DNA from: Methanobacteriota archaeon
Lineage (GTDB): Archaea > Thermoplasmatota > Poseidoniia > Poseidoniales > Poseidoniaceae
DNA: 53,521 bases
Reading direction: 5' to 3'
NCBI GenBank assembly: GCA_004195635.1
Contig: PSPT01000011.1
Location: forward strand, 18,239 to 71,759
The first letter of the stretch is position 1, and the number at the start of each line of letters is the position of its first letter. Position numbers and translations under genes: made by a program. Below the pieces are notes generated by a model, which searched no databases, was not told the DNA's origin, and worked only from the letters and a program-made list of their open reading frames with translations. Shown piece by piece: positions 35,659 to 44,300 of the stretch.

Positions 35659-36610
35659 GTGTGGCTGAATATCCCTGAGCAACTAATGCATCAATTAGGC
35701 CAAGCAATCTCACCTCGCTGGGGGGATGCTCTAGATCACATGGCAAAATGGCCACGCTTGTACCCAACATGCACAATGCAGGGCGAACTACATCCTCAAC
35801 CCCTAATTCACAAATAGTTCCTTTTACACTTTCAAGTAATTCAGCCCTGTGGCTCTCAGATAATAATTCTGATTTTATTGCAAAATCTTCGGCTTCATCT
35901 AACAATTCCTGCCAGCGGTGGGAACCCCAAGTTCCTTCACTTAAGCGACTAACTGCCTCTTCGCCAGCAATAGTGATCATTTTCTTCCAATTCTCATCGT
36001 CAATATATCCCTTTGTATGACGATTTTCTTCTTGAGCCCAAACTAACACCGCCTGACACTCTCCCGGAAAAGAGACAGCATGGCCCGGCTCTGGTGGAGC
36101 ACCCGGATCTAATCTAAGTTCAACCCCCCCTACATCCAAAGCCAAAATATCTCCAAGGCCAGAAGAACGCCTACGTTCAACCCTATGTGAAACTCGAGAT
36201 GAAATATGTTCATCTTCAAATTCATAGTATTCAGCCAATGCATTCCCTACCGCCAATAACCCTGCTGCAGACATCCCAAAACCTTGACTCACTGGTAAAT
36301 GCACTTGTACTTCCAATACAATTTGCTGGCCATTTTGAGGGATTAATCCGACCATTTCTAGTTCTTTAAGCAGCATTTCATATTGTTCTATACTATTACC
36401 TGAAATTACTTTACCATTAAAATCTAAGACCTTACAAGAAAGGGTTGGTTTGCCGCCATCGCCCTCGACACTCCACAATTTTACACTAACTCCCTCTTTC
36501 ACACAAAAACCTGCACCACGGCTTCCTTGCCGAGTTAATCGGTGTGAATCACTATGAATACTAAATAGCAAAGTGATATGACCGCCGACCTGCTTTTCTA
36601 TTACTCGCAA
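35642..36610 (-). CDS. Pantoate kinase (archaeal PoK, GHMP superfamily)
   Basis: A 322-residue GHMP kinase. GSRGAGFCV is close to the archaeal pantoate kinase N-terminal motif. LPVSQGFGMSAAGLLAVG is the P-loop-like motif 2 that binds ATP. The C-terminal motif 3 region has ALCMLGTSVAIL. Archaeal PoK phosphorylates pantoate to 4-phosphopantoate, which phosphopantothenate synthetase then couples to beta-alanine in CoA synthesis. The start is TTG 36610: an in-frame TAG lies just upstream, no ATG is near, and GGTGGTG sits before it. It lies downstream of rpoD, separated by a 149-bp gap holding a small plus-strand frame. Other GHMP kinases (mevalonate, homoserine) lack the GSRGAG opening. Confidence 0.83.
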   Translation of the reverse strand: MRVIEKQVGGHITLLFSIHSDSHRLTRQGSRGAGFCVKEGVSVKLWSVEGDGGKPTLSCKVLDFNGKVISGNSIEQYEMLLKELEMVGLIPQNGQQIVLEVQVHLPVSQGFGMSAAGLLAVGNALAEYYEFEDEHISSRVSHRVERRRSSGLGDILALDVGGVELRLDPGAPPEPGHAVSFPGECQAVLVWAQEENRHTKGYIDDENWKKMITIAGEEAVSRLSEGTWGSHRWQELLDEAEDFAIKSELLSESHRAELLESVKGTICELGVEDVVRPALCMLGTSVAILPCDLEHPPSEVRLLGLIDALVAQGYSATLTHLQ

Positions 36611-36629
36611 TGTTGCACCACCCTATGCG

Positions 36630-36731
36630 ATGAAGTCAAGGGCAATGAATCCAACGATTTGGTTTGAAGGCAAATCAGTTCACACATATGTGTTTGAAAA
36701 AATTGCGGCAAGACTCCCACCTGGTAGATAA
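36630..36731 (+). CDS. Possible 33-residue microprotein
   Basis: ATG 36630 to TAA 36729-36731 encodes 33 residues ending VFEKIAARLPPGR, with an inner ATG at 36645. The frame is divergent from pantoate kinase and convergent with rpoD. The peptide is amphipathic, with WFEGKSVHTYVFEKI. It has no good ribosome site and is short enough to be chance. It is listed because the otherwise unexplained gap has a complete frame with codon choice like its neighbours. No family recognised. Confidence 0.3.
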   Translation: MKSRAMNPTIWFEGKSVHTYVFEKIAARLPPGR

Positions 36732-36759
36732 CCGCAAGTGGCCAATATCTAATTTTAAA

Positions 36760-37680
36760 TTAAACGAGAACTAAATCTAGTTCATCAGAGATTGAAGAAA
36801 AACGTTGGTTTAATTCAGCACATGCTCGATTGAATACTTCTTCGGGTGTTAGTGAACCATCGGTTTCAAACATGAAATAGAATTCATTATCAATTTGATC
36901 AATTGTAATTGCATCAGCAAAATCACCATCACGGTTTGTACCGCGGCTAACATGAGCCAATGCATCAGAGATTGCAGAAACTGTCTTAATATCAGTAACT
37001 GTGCCGCTACCGAATAATTTAGCGTTAATTGCTCTACCATCTGGAGCTGAAAGGTTTAGATCAAATAATATTTTAGCTTTCTTTTTGTCGTGAAGTGTTG
37101 CTGTTTCACGGGGGTGGAAAGCAACACCGGATGCTGGAGTGAACTTTGCGTGCTCACGGCCACGACCAAGAATTGCATATGCATAGAATTCAAGATATTG
37201 ACCGCTAACGAGTAATGTTATGGGTATTCCATGATATGCTTCAGGTATTTGTAAATCAGCTTCACCCAATACATTCAAATCACCTGCACGAACAATAACA
37301 TTCTCTTCGTCACTATCAGCAGATGGCCCTCTTACGCTACAATGATAAATAATTTGAGAGGCAGGACTTCCCCATTGATCCTCTGGCAATCCTTCATTTG
37401 CAGGGTCGTCTTCAGGGAAGACGAAACGATCATAATAAGTAGGTATTGGAAGCATTGCTAAGCGGTGTGCGATTACTTCATCAGGTAAAGCATTGATAGA
37501 TTCAAAATATTCGCCTTCACTATCTTGAGTAAGACCCATTTCAAAACGAACCTTATTAATAGCCATACGAGGTACATCTGAAAGAATTGTCCTACGAATA
37601 GCATTAACCTCAGAGGTTTTTGTATCTGTAAGTAATAGAGTTATTTTCTTGCCTTCTTGACTAATTACTTTTGATTTCAT
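36760..37680 (-). CDS. rpoD: DNA-directed RNA polymerase subunit D (Rpo3)
   Basis: About 306 residues, homologous to bacterial alpha and eukaryotic Rpb3. TKTSEVNAIRRTILSDVPRMAI is the dimerisation segment that pairs with subunit L. IALLP-like EVIAHRLAMLPIP follows. The middle insertion has no cysteine cluster, so the ferredoxin-like [4Fe-4S] domain found in some archaeal D subunits is absent. The C-terminal part FYFMFETDGSLTPEEVFNRA closes the fold. ATG 37680 is chosen over a GTG at 37689 because AGGAGTG lies six bases upstream of the ATG. It is the last gene of the uS13-uS4-uS11-rpoD unit. The usual downstream genes eL18, uL13 and uS9 are not here. Confidence 0.95.
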   Translation of the reverse strand: MKSKVISQEGKKITLLLTDTKTSEVNAIRRTILSDVPRMAINKVRFEMGLTQDSEGEYFESINALPDEVIAHRLAMLPIPTYYDRFVFPEDDPANEGLPEDQWGSPASQIIYHCSVRGPSADSDEENVIVRAGDLNVLGEADLQIPEAYHGIPITLLVSGQYLEFYAYAILGRGREHAKFTPASGVAFHPRETATLHDKKKAKILFDLNLSAPDGRAINAKLFGSGTVTDIKTVSAISDALAHVSRGTNRDGDFADAITIDQIDNEFYFMFETDGSLTPEEVFNRACAELNQRFSSISDELDLVLV

Positions 37681-37695
37681 CCTAATCACTCCTAT

Positions 37696-38079
37696 TCAAA
37701 CACGACGGCCGCGACGGCCGCCCTTTGCCTTGGTACCATCATGTGCTATTGGCGTAACATCCTCAATTCGAGTAATAGTCATTCCAGCACGAGTCATTGC
37801 CCTAATTGCTGCTTGGGCGCCACTTCCAGTATTTGTGGCTTTATTGCCACCAGGTGCACGATAACGTACGATAACTTGGGTGAACTCTTTTTCCTTGAGC
37901 ATATCAGAAAGTCGTTCTGCTGCACGAGTTGCAGCGAATTGCCCCCCGCTATCTTTCCCGCTCTTTACTACTTGTCCGCCAGAGCACTTAGCAATGGTTT
38001 CAGCACCAGTCAAATCAGTTGCAGTCATCAAAACGTTGTTGTAAGAACTGAAAATATGCACGATTGCCTTACGGGACAT
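37696..38079 (-). CDS. rps11: Ribosomal protein uS11
   Basis: About 127 residues of the 30S platform protein. IVHIFSSYNNVLMTATDLTG, KSGKDSGGQFAATRAAERL and the basic C-terminus GTKAKGGRRGRRV are diagnostic. The C-terminal tail contacts 16S rRNA near the mRNA exit. The ATG overlaps the uS4 stop (TGATG), and GGGGGTGAGC acts as ribosome site within the uS4 coding end, so translation is coupled. rpoD follows after about 15 bases. Confidence 0.96.
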   Translation of the reverse strand: MSRKAIVHIFSSYNNVLMTATDLTGAETIAKCSGGQVVKSGKDSGGQFAATRAAERLSDMLKEKEFTQVIVRYRAPGGNKATNTGSGAQAAIRAMTRAGMTITRIEDVTPIAHDGTKAKGGRRGRRV

Positions 38080-38750
38080 CACTGCTCACCCCCAGAAGGT
38101 TTTGTGTCTTCGGCAGAAGGAGCATCATCTGCTGCTTCTGAAACTACAGTAGCATCATCGGCGGTAAAAACTTCAGACATTTCAGCTGGTTCTTCTTCAC
38201 TGTATTCTGCAGATGAACGAACTCCTTCAATATCTTGACGGATTGAATGATCTGCATCGGCAATTACAGAACGGCCAACATAGGTGATTAACTCTTCTTC
38301 AGCACGAGAAACAGGATAACTTGGGATTGTTACTTTTTGCTCACCGATTGAAATATGCCCGTGAGTAACTAATTGACGAGCTTGCTTTGGAGTCATTGCA
38401 AGGCCATTCATATATACGAGGGCTTGAAGACGGCGTGCGAGAATATCATCAACGGTTAATGAAAGTACATCGTCAATTGTTGACCCTTCTGCGATAAGTC
38501 CGCGGGAATAAAGAGATGCAAGGAGAGCATCCTTTTCGCGACCCCAATGAGGTTCATTCGTATCAACACGGCCAATTAACTTCATCGTCTGGTTTCGTAT
38601 CTTACGAAGAGCGGACTTTGACTTCCATATTTCCTTCATATTCTTTAGACCATGATTATCACGAATGGCGTGCTCTTCTTCAATTCTAGCTCTCTTCCAA
38701 GGGTGAGATGGTGTGTCATACTTTGAACGTGCAAATTTTGGATCTCCCAT
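38079..38750 (-). CDS. rps4: Ribosomal protein uS4 with acidic C-terminal tail
   Basis: 223 residues. The N-terminal [25 protein letters not shown] is the archaeal uS4 start. The S4 RNA-binding domain is seen as [38 protein letters not shown]. uS4 is a primary 16S rRNA binder in 30S assembly. The last about 45 residues (from about [19 protein letters not shown]) are very acidic and low complexity, longer than typical archaeal uS4. A ribosome site GAGGTGATG precedes the ATG. It lies between uS13 (11 bases upstream) and uS11 (overlap). Confidence 0.95.
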   Translation of the reverse strand: MGDPKFARSKYDTPSHPWKRARIEEEHAIRDNHGLKNMKEIWKSKSALRKIRNQTMKLIGRVDTNEPHWGREKDALLASLYSRGLIAEGSTIDDVLSLTVDDILARRLQALVYMNGLAMTPKQARQLVTHGHISIGEQKVTIPSYPVSRAEEELITYVGRSVIADADHSIRQDIEGVRSSAEYSEEEPAEMSEVFTADDATVVSEAADDAPSAEDTKPSGGEQ

Positions 38751-38761
38751 ACATCATCACC

Positions 38762-39235
38762 TCATTTCTTTAAAGTTACTCCGAGTGTTAGACCAGTACG
38801 GCCATTACTCCTGCCACGTTGCCCACGTACCTTCTTACCAGATGCGTGTCGAATACCCCTGTATGCTTTTGTAGCACGGAGGCGGTCAATATCATCACCT
38901 GTTACCATTTTTAAGTCCATGCCGACAAGGTGTAATTCATCTCCACTCTCAAGATCGCGCTGACGGTTTAGCATCCAAACGGGAACTTCAGGGTTTTCAG
39001 CATATGCTTCAATTGTTGTTTTCAATACCTCTTGCTCATCAACTGAAAGATTTCCAGCCATGCCAAAAGCATCAAATCCTGCATTATTACAAATCATTTC
39101 AGCAGTTCTAGAGCCGATACCCTTTACCGAAGTCAATGCAATTCTCAAAGGTTTTAAACCATCCATATCTGTATCTGCAATTCTTAGAATATAAGAGAAA
39201 TCTTCTCCCAATTCAGTTTCATCTTTTTTAGACAT
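38762..39235 (-). CDS. rps13: Ribosomal protein uS13
   Basis: 157 residues. RIADTDMDGLKPLRIALTSVKGIGSRTAEMIC is the helix-two-turn-helix start, and the C-terminal basic region GIRHASGKKVRGQRGRSNGRTG binds the 30S head and tRNA. The N-terminus has an archaeal extension (SKKDETELGEDFSYI). GAGGTC lies nine bases before the ATG. It is the first gene of the uS13-uS4-uS11-rpoD operon, with a 132-base leader before it that holds a hairpin. Confidence 0.95.
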   Translation of the reverse strand: MSKKDETELGEDFSYILRIADTDMDGLKPLRIALTSVKGIGSRTAEMICNNAGFDAFGMAGNLSVDEQEVLKTTIEAYAENPEVPVWMLNRQRDLESGDELHLVGMDLKMVTGDDIDRLRATKAYRGIRHASGKKVRGQRGRSNGRTGLTLGVTLKK

Positions 39236-39288
39236 TTTTTTGACCTCTTTGAAGGGTTTTTAGTGAATCATCACAACACGAACTATGT

Positions 39289-39304
39289 TCGGGCAACCGC
39301 CCGA
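39289..39304 (-). promoter_or_regulatory. Hairpin in the leader of the uS13 operon
   Basis: TCGGGC-ggtt-GCCCGA (minus strand) is a 6-bp stem with a four-base loop, 54 bases before the uS13 start. No T-run follows, so it is not a simple terminator for the methyltransferase gene upstream. It could be an mRNA control site for ribosomal protein synthesis. A TATA-like GATATAG lies just upstream of it (about 39314-39320). Confidence 0.35.
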
Positions 39305-39367
39305 GAAAACCCCCCTATATCAATACCGCGATACATAATCACAAGGTCCCAAAATGATTATGAACCA

Positions 39368-40615
39368 TCATACTGTTTTACAGACGAGTAATTGTGAAGA
39401 GGTTGGATCATCTATAACAAAGCCTCCGTAGTGCTTTTGTTGGTGTTTTAATAGCCTATGTAATGTGCTTTGAAGTCGGGGTTGAATGTCTGGTGAGAGG
39501 GTGGCGCGGAGAGTTAAGGAATGTATACCCAATGAGGCCGCCAACTCTGCCAACTCGCCCACAGTTGCCGCCGACAACACCGGGCTAAAAAACGCTTCAA
39601 TTTGCCCAGAAGTTTGCACCATTATGCTATCGCCCTCGTCGACAAATTGCAAGGGTTTAGAATGTGCAATCATTGGCCTCCTGCCATCGCAAACCAGCCA
39701 TCGAAAGGCATCTTCATCAGCAAGAACAGAATTGAGCCATTCTTCTGCAAGTCCGCTTGAAGTTAATGCAGCATCAATTATTGAAACATACTCATTTTTT
39801 CGTACTTTTGAAATGCCAACGCTCAAGGGTTTCAAGGAATTACGCTCCATTTCTCCTTTAATGACCTTAGACTGCCCAAAAATGTGAGGTGATATCCTAA
39901 CGAACCTACATCCCACACTGGCTTCTGCAACTGCACCTGCCCAAAGAGATAGTCGGTCAACTCTACCCCCTCCTCTTGAAGTCCACTCCCAAGTCATTTC
40001 TATTTCGCCAAATTCATTCCTTACCAATTCTTCAACTTCATCGCACTGAGCCATGCTCAATCTTGGAGATAAATCAAGTAATAATGCTGGGCTACCACTT
40101 TCTGCAATTAAATGAGTATGCCAATTTGCAAAAATAGCTGGCAACTGTGGACGCATTTCATTTAGCCCATGAGTACGACTATTGGCTGGTCTTGCCGGAT
40201 CAATATGAAGAAAGGAGATTTGTGATATTTCAGCAAGATTCATGCACGATTTTGCATCAGTCCCATCACCTACAATTATTTTACTCATAGATAGCCAATC
40301 AGCTTCCTCGCTTCGCTCAAAAACTCCAACTCTCCATAAATTTCCCGCTGCGGCAATTGCCACCTCATTTGAAAGTTCAATGCCCACTCCTGCCTTGTCC
40401 AACACATGACAATAAGCAGCTAATTGAATACCAGAACCACAGGCTGGATCAAGGATTACCCCTTTTGGAATATCGCACAATTGTATTCGTTCCGCTCGAT
40501 CAACAGCCACTTGCCAAGGCGTTGCCAATCGTTTTGCACCTTTGCCTAAATGAAATTTCAAACCGGCTGGTGCGGTCGGTCCTTGAATCAATGATTCAAG
40601 ATTGTTTGTTATCAA
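39368..40615 (-). CDS. Class I SAM-dependent methyltransferase with THUMP-like C-terminus
   Basis: 415 residues. Motif I of the Rossmann fold is ILDPACGSGIQLAAY near residue 55. GVGIELSNEVAIAA supplies the acidic residue for SAM ribose. FLHIDPARPANSR is the D-P-A-R-P motif of a group of archaeal and bacterial methyltransferases whose C-terminal part resembles a THUMP domain. The target is unknown; a structured RNA is plausible because THUMP-like domains bind tRNA, but the standard N/D-P-P-Y/F motif is not visible. The start is TTG 40615; the only nearby ATG is out of frame. It follows pyrE by 36 bases and precedes the ribosomal operon on the same strand. Confidence 0.75.
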   Translation of the reverse strand: MITNNLESLIQGPTAPAGLKFHLGKGAKRLATPWQVAVDRAERIQLCDIPKGVILDPACGSGIQLAAYCHVLDKAGVGIELSNEVAIAAAGNLWRVGVFERSEEADWLSMSKIIVGDGTDAKSCMNLAEISQISFLHIDPARPANSRTHGLNEMRPQLPAIFANWHTHLIAESGSPALLLDLSPRLSMAQCDEVEELVRNEFGEIEMTWEWTSRGGGRVDRLSLWAGAVAEASVGCRFVRISPHIFGQSKVIKGEMERNSLKPLSVGISKVRKNEYVSIIDAALTSSGLAEEWLNSVLADEDAFRWLVCDGRRPMIAHSKPLQFVDEGDSIMVQTSGQIEAFFSPVLSAATVGELAELAASLGIHSLTLRATLSPDIQPRLQSTLHRLLKHQQKHYGGFVIDDPTSSQLLVCKTV

Positions 40616-40651
40616 CTTCGGTAATAAGCATCGATGGGAAATAGTACCACC

Positions 40652-41245
40652 TCAATTAGCAATATCTGAAAGCGACATTATTGCCTCAAAGCGAAGATTT
40701 GAGTCGGCAAAAGCCGCCACTCCGCCCTCCTCCCTATCGAGAATTGTGATGACACCCAATACTTCACAGGGCGTCTCTTGCAACAATCTTTCAACTGCCT
40801 TTAGTGAAGAGCCGCCAGTGGTAGTCACGTCTTCAAGAACTACAATTGTACCTCCACCCATAATTCCCGTACCCTCTACACCGGGGGGGTTATTTGTTTT
40901 TCTACCACCTCTGCCTTTTGATTGCTTGCGGACCATGAAACCCTTTCGAGGACATGAAGTGCCGCTTGTTGAAATGACAATTGCAGTTAATGGAACAGCA
41001 CCTAATTCAAGACCCCCCACATAATCCGGTTGCCAATTATCAAGCCTTTCATTGATTAATTCGCCCAATAATAAACTTCCTTCAGGATGCATCATTATAG
41101 GTTTCATGTCAAAAAAATGTGGAGATTGGCGTCCGCTTGCAAGAGTGAAAAGTTCATCCTCAGCGCGCATATATGCCAATTCTTTTACTAACTCAACTAA
41201 TCTTTGCCAGCGTGGGTCTTTTCGAATAGGCTCGTGGACCACCAT
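40652..41245 (-). CDS. pyrE: Orotate phosphoribosyltransferase
   Basis: About 197 residues, type I phosphoribosyltransferase. VVLEDVTTTGGSSLKAVE is the PRPP-binding motif with two acidic residues. TLASGRQSPHFFDMKPIM is the orotate-site hood typical of OPRT, and YVGGLELGAVPL the pyrophosphate loop. It joins orotate to PRPP to give OMP in UMP synthesis. An insertion (KQSKGRGGRKTNNPPGVEG) carries an expanded flexible catalytic loop. ATG 41245 is chosen because AGGGGG lies six bases upstream; an in-frame ATG at 41269 lacks a ribosome site. It is divergent from the DNA polymerase gene. Confidence 0.9.
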   Translation of the reverse strand: MVVHEPIRKDPRWQRLVELVKELAYMRAEDELFTLASGRQSPHFFDMKPIMMHPEGSLLLGELINERLDNWQPDYVGGLELGAVPLTAIVISTSGTSCPRKGFMVRKQSKGRGGRKTNNPPGVEGTGIMGGGTIVVLEDVTTTGGSSLKAVERLLQETPCEVLGVITILDREEGGVAAFADSNLRFEAIMSLSDIAN

Positions 41246-41394
41246 AACATTCCCCCTATGCACTTTCATTTGAAGGCAGCGGATGAACCTTAGTATTGAT
41301 TATTGCAAAAATAGTATTTTCTGGACACGTAATTCTTGCGCATTGATGATAAGGGGTCGCCAACCACGCCCAATAGTAAAAGGCCGGTGAAAGG

Positions 41395-44300
41395 ATGAGC
41401 AAGTCTAATAATTCAAGTGATGTTGATGAAACATCACTTGAAAATGAGTTAGACGCTTACCAATTGTGGCTTGATGAAAAAACAGAACATTGCTATCAAA
41501 TTGCAGAAAAGGCGAGATTGCGCGGGCTTGACCACCAAACATTTGTTGAAATACCTCGCGCCTCGGATCTTGCTAGTAGGACTGAAAAACTATTAGTTGA
41601 TTATTTAGAGGGGTTTGAAGTTGCAGATGACATTAGAGCAATGCTTGCCGAACATGACCGTGAAACAACTTCTATTAGGATGGCACAAAAAATCTCTAAG
41701 AGATTTAATGAGGAGGGGTACGACCTAGTAAAATCAGTTGATATTGGCATTCGAGTAGGATTAGCAATATTGACTGAAGCTGTATTAGTTGCACCGCTTG
41801 AAGGAATTAGTGAAGTTAGATTGCTGCATAATGTTGATGGAACTCAATTCGTAAGTGTTCACTTCGCCGGACCGATTCGGGCAGCAGGAGGGACTGCTCA
41901 AGCACTTGCAGTTCTAATTGCTGACATGGTGCGGCGCGAATTGGGCATTAATCGATACATTCCAACAACTCCCGAAGTTGAAAGAGTAAAGGAAGAATTT
42001 GGCCTTTACCGAGGTAATTTACAATACCGTCCACCTCCAGAAGAAATTGAAACAATTGTTAGGGCCTGTCCTGTTATGGTAAATGGTGAATCAACTGAAA
42101 GCATTGAATGTAGCGGATACGGGGAATGTCGTAATGTGGATGGAGCGAGAGTAAGAGGGGGAGTATTACTTGTCATTGGAGAAGGATTATGTTTAAAAGC
42201 CCCAAAAATCCAAAAACATACTGAAAGATTGGAAGTTGCCGGATGGGAATTTATTGCAGAATTTGCGCAAAAGGGGGCGAAAAAGGAAGGGGATGAAGAT
42301 TCTTGGAAGCGGAAAAAGGTCAAACCTATTGCAAAATATATGAAAGACATTATTGCAGGAAGGCCTGTTTTTGGAGAGCCTAGTACCCCTGGTGCTTTTC
42401 GTCTAAAATATGGCAGAGCAAGACCTTCTGGGCTTGCTGCGGCCTCATTAAATCCAGCCAGCATGGTGGTAATGGATGATTTTCTTGCAGTTGGAACGCA
42501 AATGAAAATTGAACGCCCTGGCAAAGCATGTGCAGTTACCCCTTGTGATGAAGCCGAAGGGCCTTGGATAATATTACGCGATGGCCGGTTTTTACGAATG
42601 GATGATGTAAATCAATGGCCCCAACTAAAAAAGCAACTTGTGTCTATTTGGGATAATGGGGAAATAGTATTAGGGTACGGAGAATTTCTTGAAAATAACA
42701 AAAATTTAGTGCCTGCTGCATACTGTGGGGACTGGTGGGCGAGTGAATTAATTGACAAATTTGATAGTGAAGGGATAAAAAAATACATCCAAATCACCGG
42801 TAAGAAAAGAAATGAACTACCGAATGAAATACCCGTTGGTGGGAGTGAATTAGTCCGCCGCAAATGGCACCAATTCCTACGAAATGAGGATCTCAATTGG
42901 AAGCAAACTTCCGCCGTATGTACTGTATTTGGAACTGCACTTGTTGGCGCTCATAATTTATGGTGGGCAGATCTACCTATTGAATGGGTTGAGCACATAC
43001 TACCAATATTAGAAAAAGCAAAAATTGAAAATGATAATCTTTGTTTTACTGATGCAGTTAAGGGTTGGAAATCAAGGCCTCTCGAAATATTGCAAGCCGA
43101 AAAAGAGGAACATGAGATGCCAGGAAAATATGTGGAGCCCCCTGCTGCATTAATCTCAACTTATTTGTTGCAAAATAAACATTTGAAAATACATGGAATG
43201 GCCAAAGCCACGGCGTTAATTCTTGGAATATCACATCACCATGAAGGTGATGACCTAATCCTCACCAACGGATGGCAGGCTCTTCTTCATGGATTCGGTT
43301 TCTCATGGGAAAATGGCATCAAACAAACAACAGATTGTAAAATACACCTTAAGAAAAGAATTAATGGATTATCAAATGCAGCAAACATTATTGCTGCTGA
43401 AAAGTCAAGATTGGGTGAACTTAATGCGAAGCGTTCAACAGTGAAAATTGCTGCTGAAACTGAAGCAAGGCAAATAGGAGATGATATTGAAGAAACTGAC
43501 AGTAAGGGCCGTATTGCAATGGAAGGTGTACCCGATAGTGGCCCTGAAGATGCTAGTGCCTTACGTGCCGCACAAATATTGGAAGATGACCATGCCTTTG
43601 AAGGAGTGATGTGGCTTGTTAGAAAGATAAGTCCGTTGCGCCATGAGCATGCGGCTCCCACGCGAATTGGGACAAGAATGGCAAGGCCAGAAAAATCTGC
43701 TCAGCGAGAAATGAAACCTATGAGTCATAGCCTATTTCCGATTGAACTCACAGGAGGAAACCAACGCCGTCTTGATGCTGCAGCCGAAAAGGGTAGTTTA
43801 CGAACAAAGGTTGGAGTAAGGGAATGTTCGGTGTGTGGGCGTTCGTCACCAATGATCTCATGCCACCACCCAGCAAATGATAGAAGGGAAGGGAATACTA
43901 AATCATGTGGGGGTAGAACGGAGCCAAAAACCAACTCCCAAAATGCCTATTCGCGCCGCCAAGGTGTTTTTCAAACCCTGCCTCTTCTTGAAATGACCGA
44001 GGAAGCACGACGAAAATTGAATATTGATAGATTGCCCAAGCTAATCAAATGTAGAAAAACTCTCAATTCCAAATCCCAAACACCAGAGGCACTTGAAAAA
44101 GGTATCTTACGCGCTTTGAATGGCCTTCCAGTATTTCGTGATGGAACTATTAGGTTTGACATGTCTGATATTCCAATCACACATTTTAAACCTATGGAAA
44201 TTGGAGTCCCTTTTGAAAAACTCATTGAATTGGGCTATTCAAATGATATTGAGGGTTTGCCACTTAACAATAATTCACAAATGTTAGAATTATTTCCACA

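Noticed and set aside
39289-39304. Terminator of the methyltransferase gene
   Set aside because: No T-run follows the stem in the direction of transcription.
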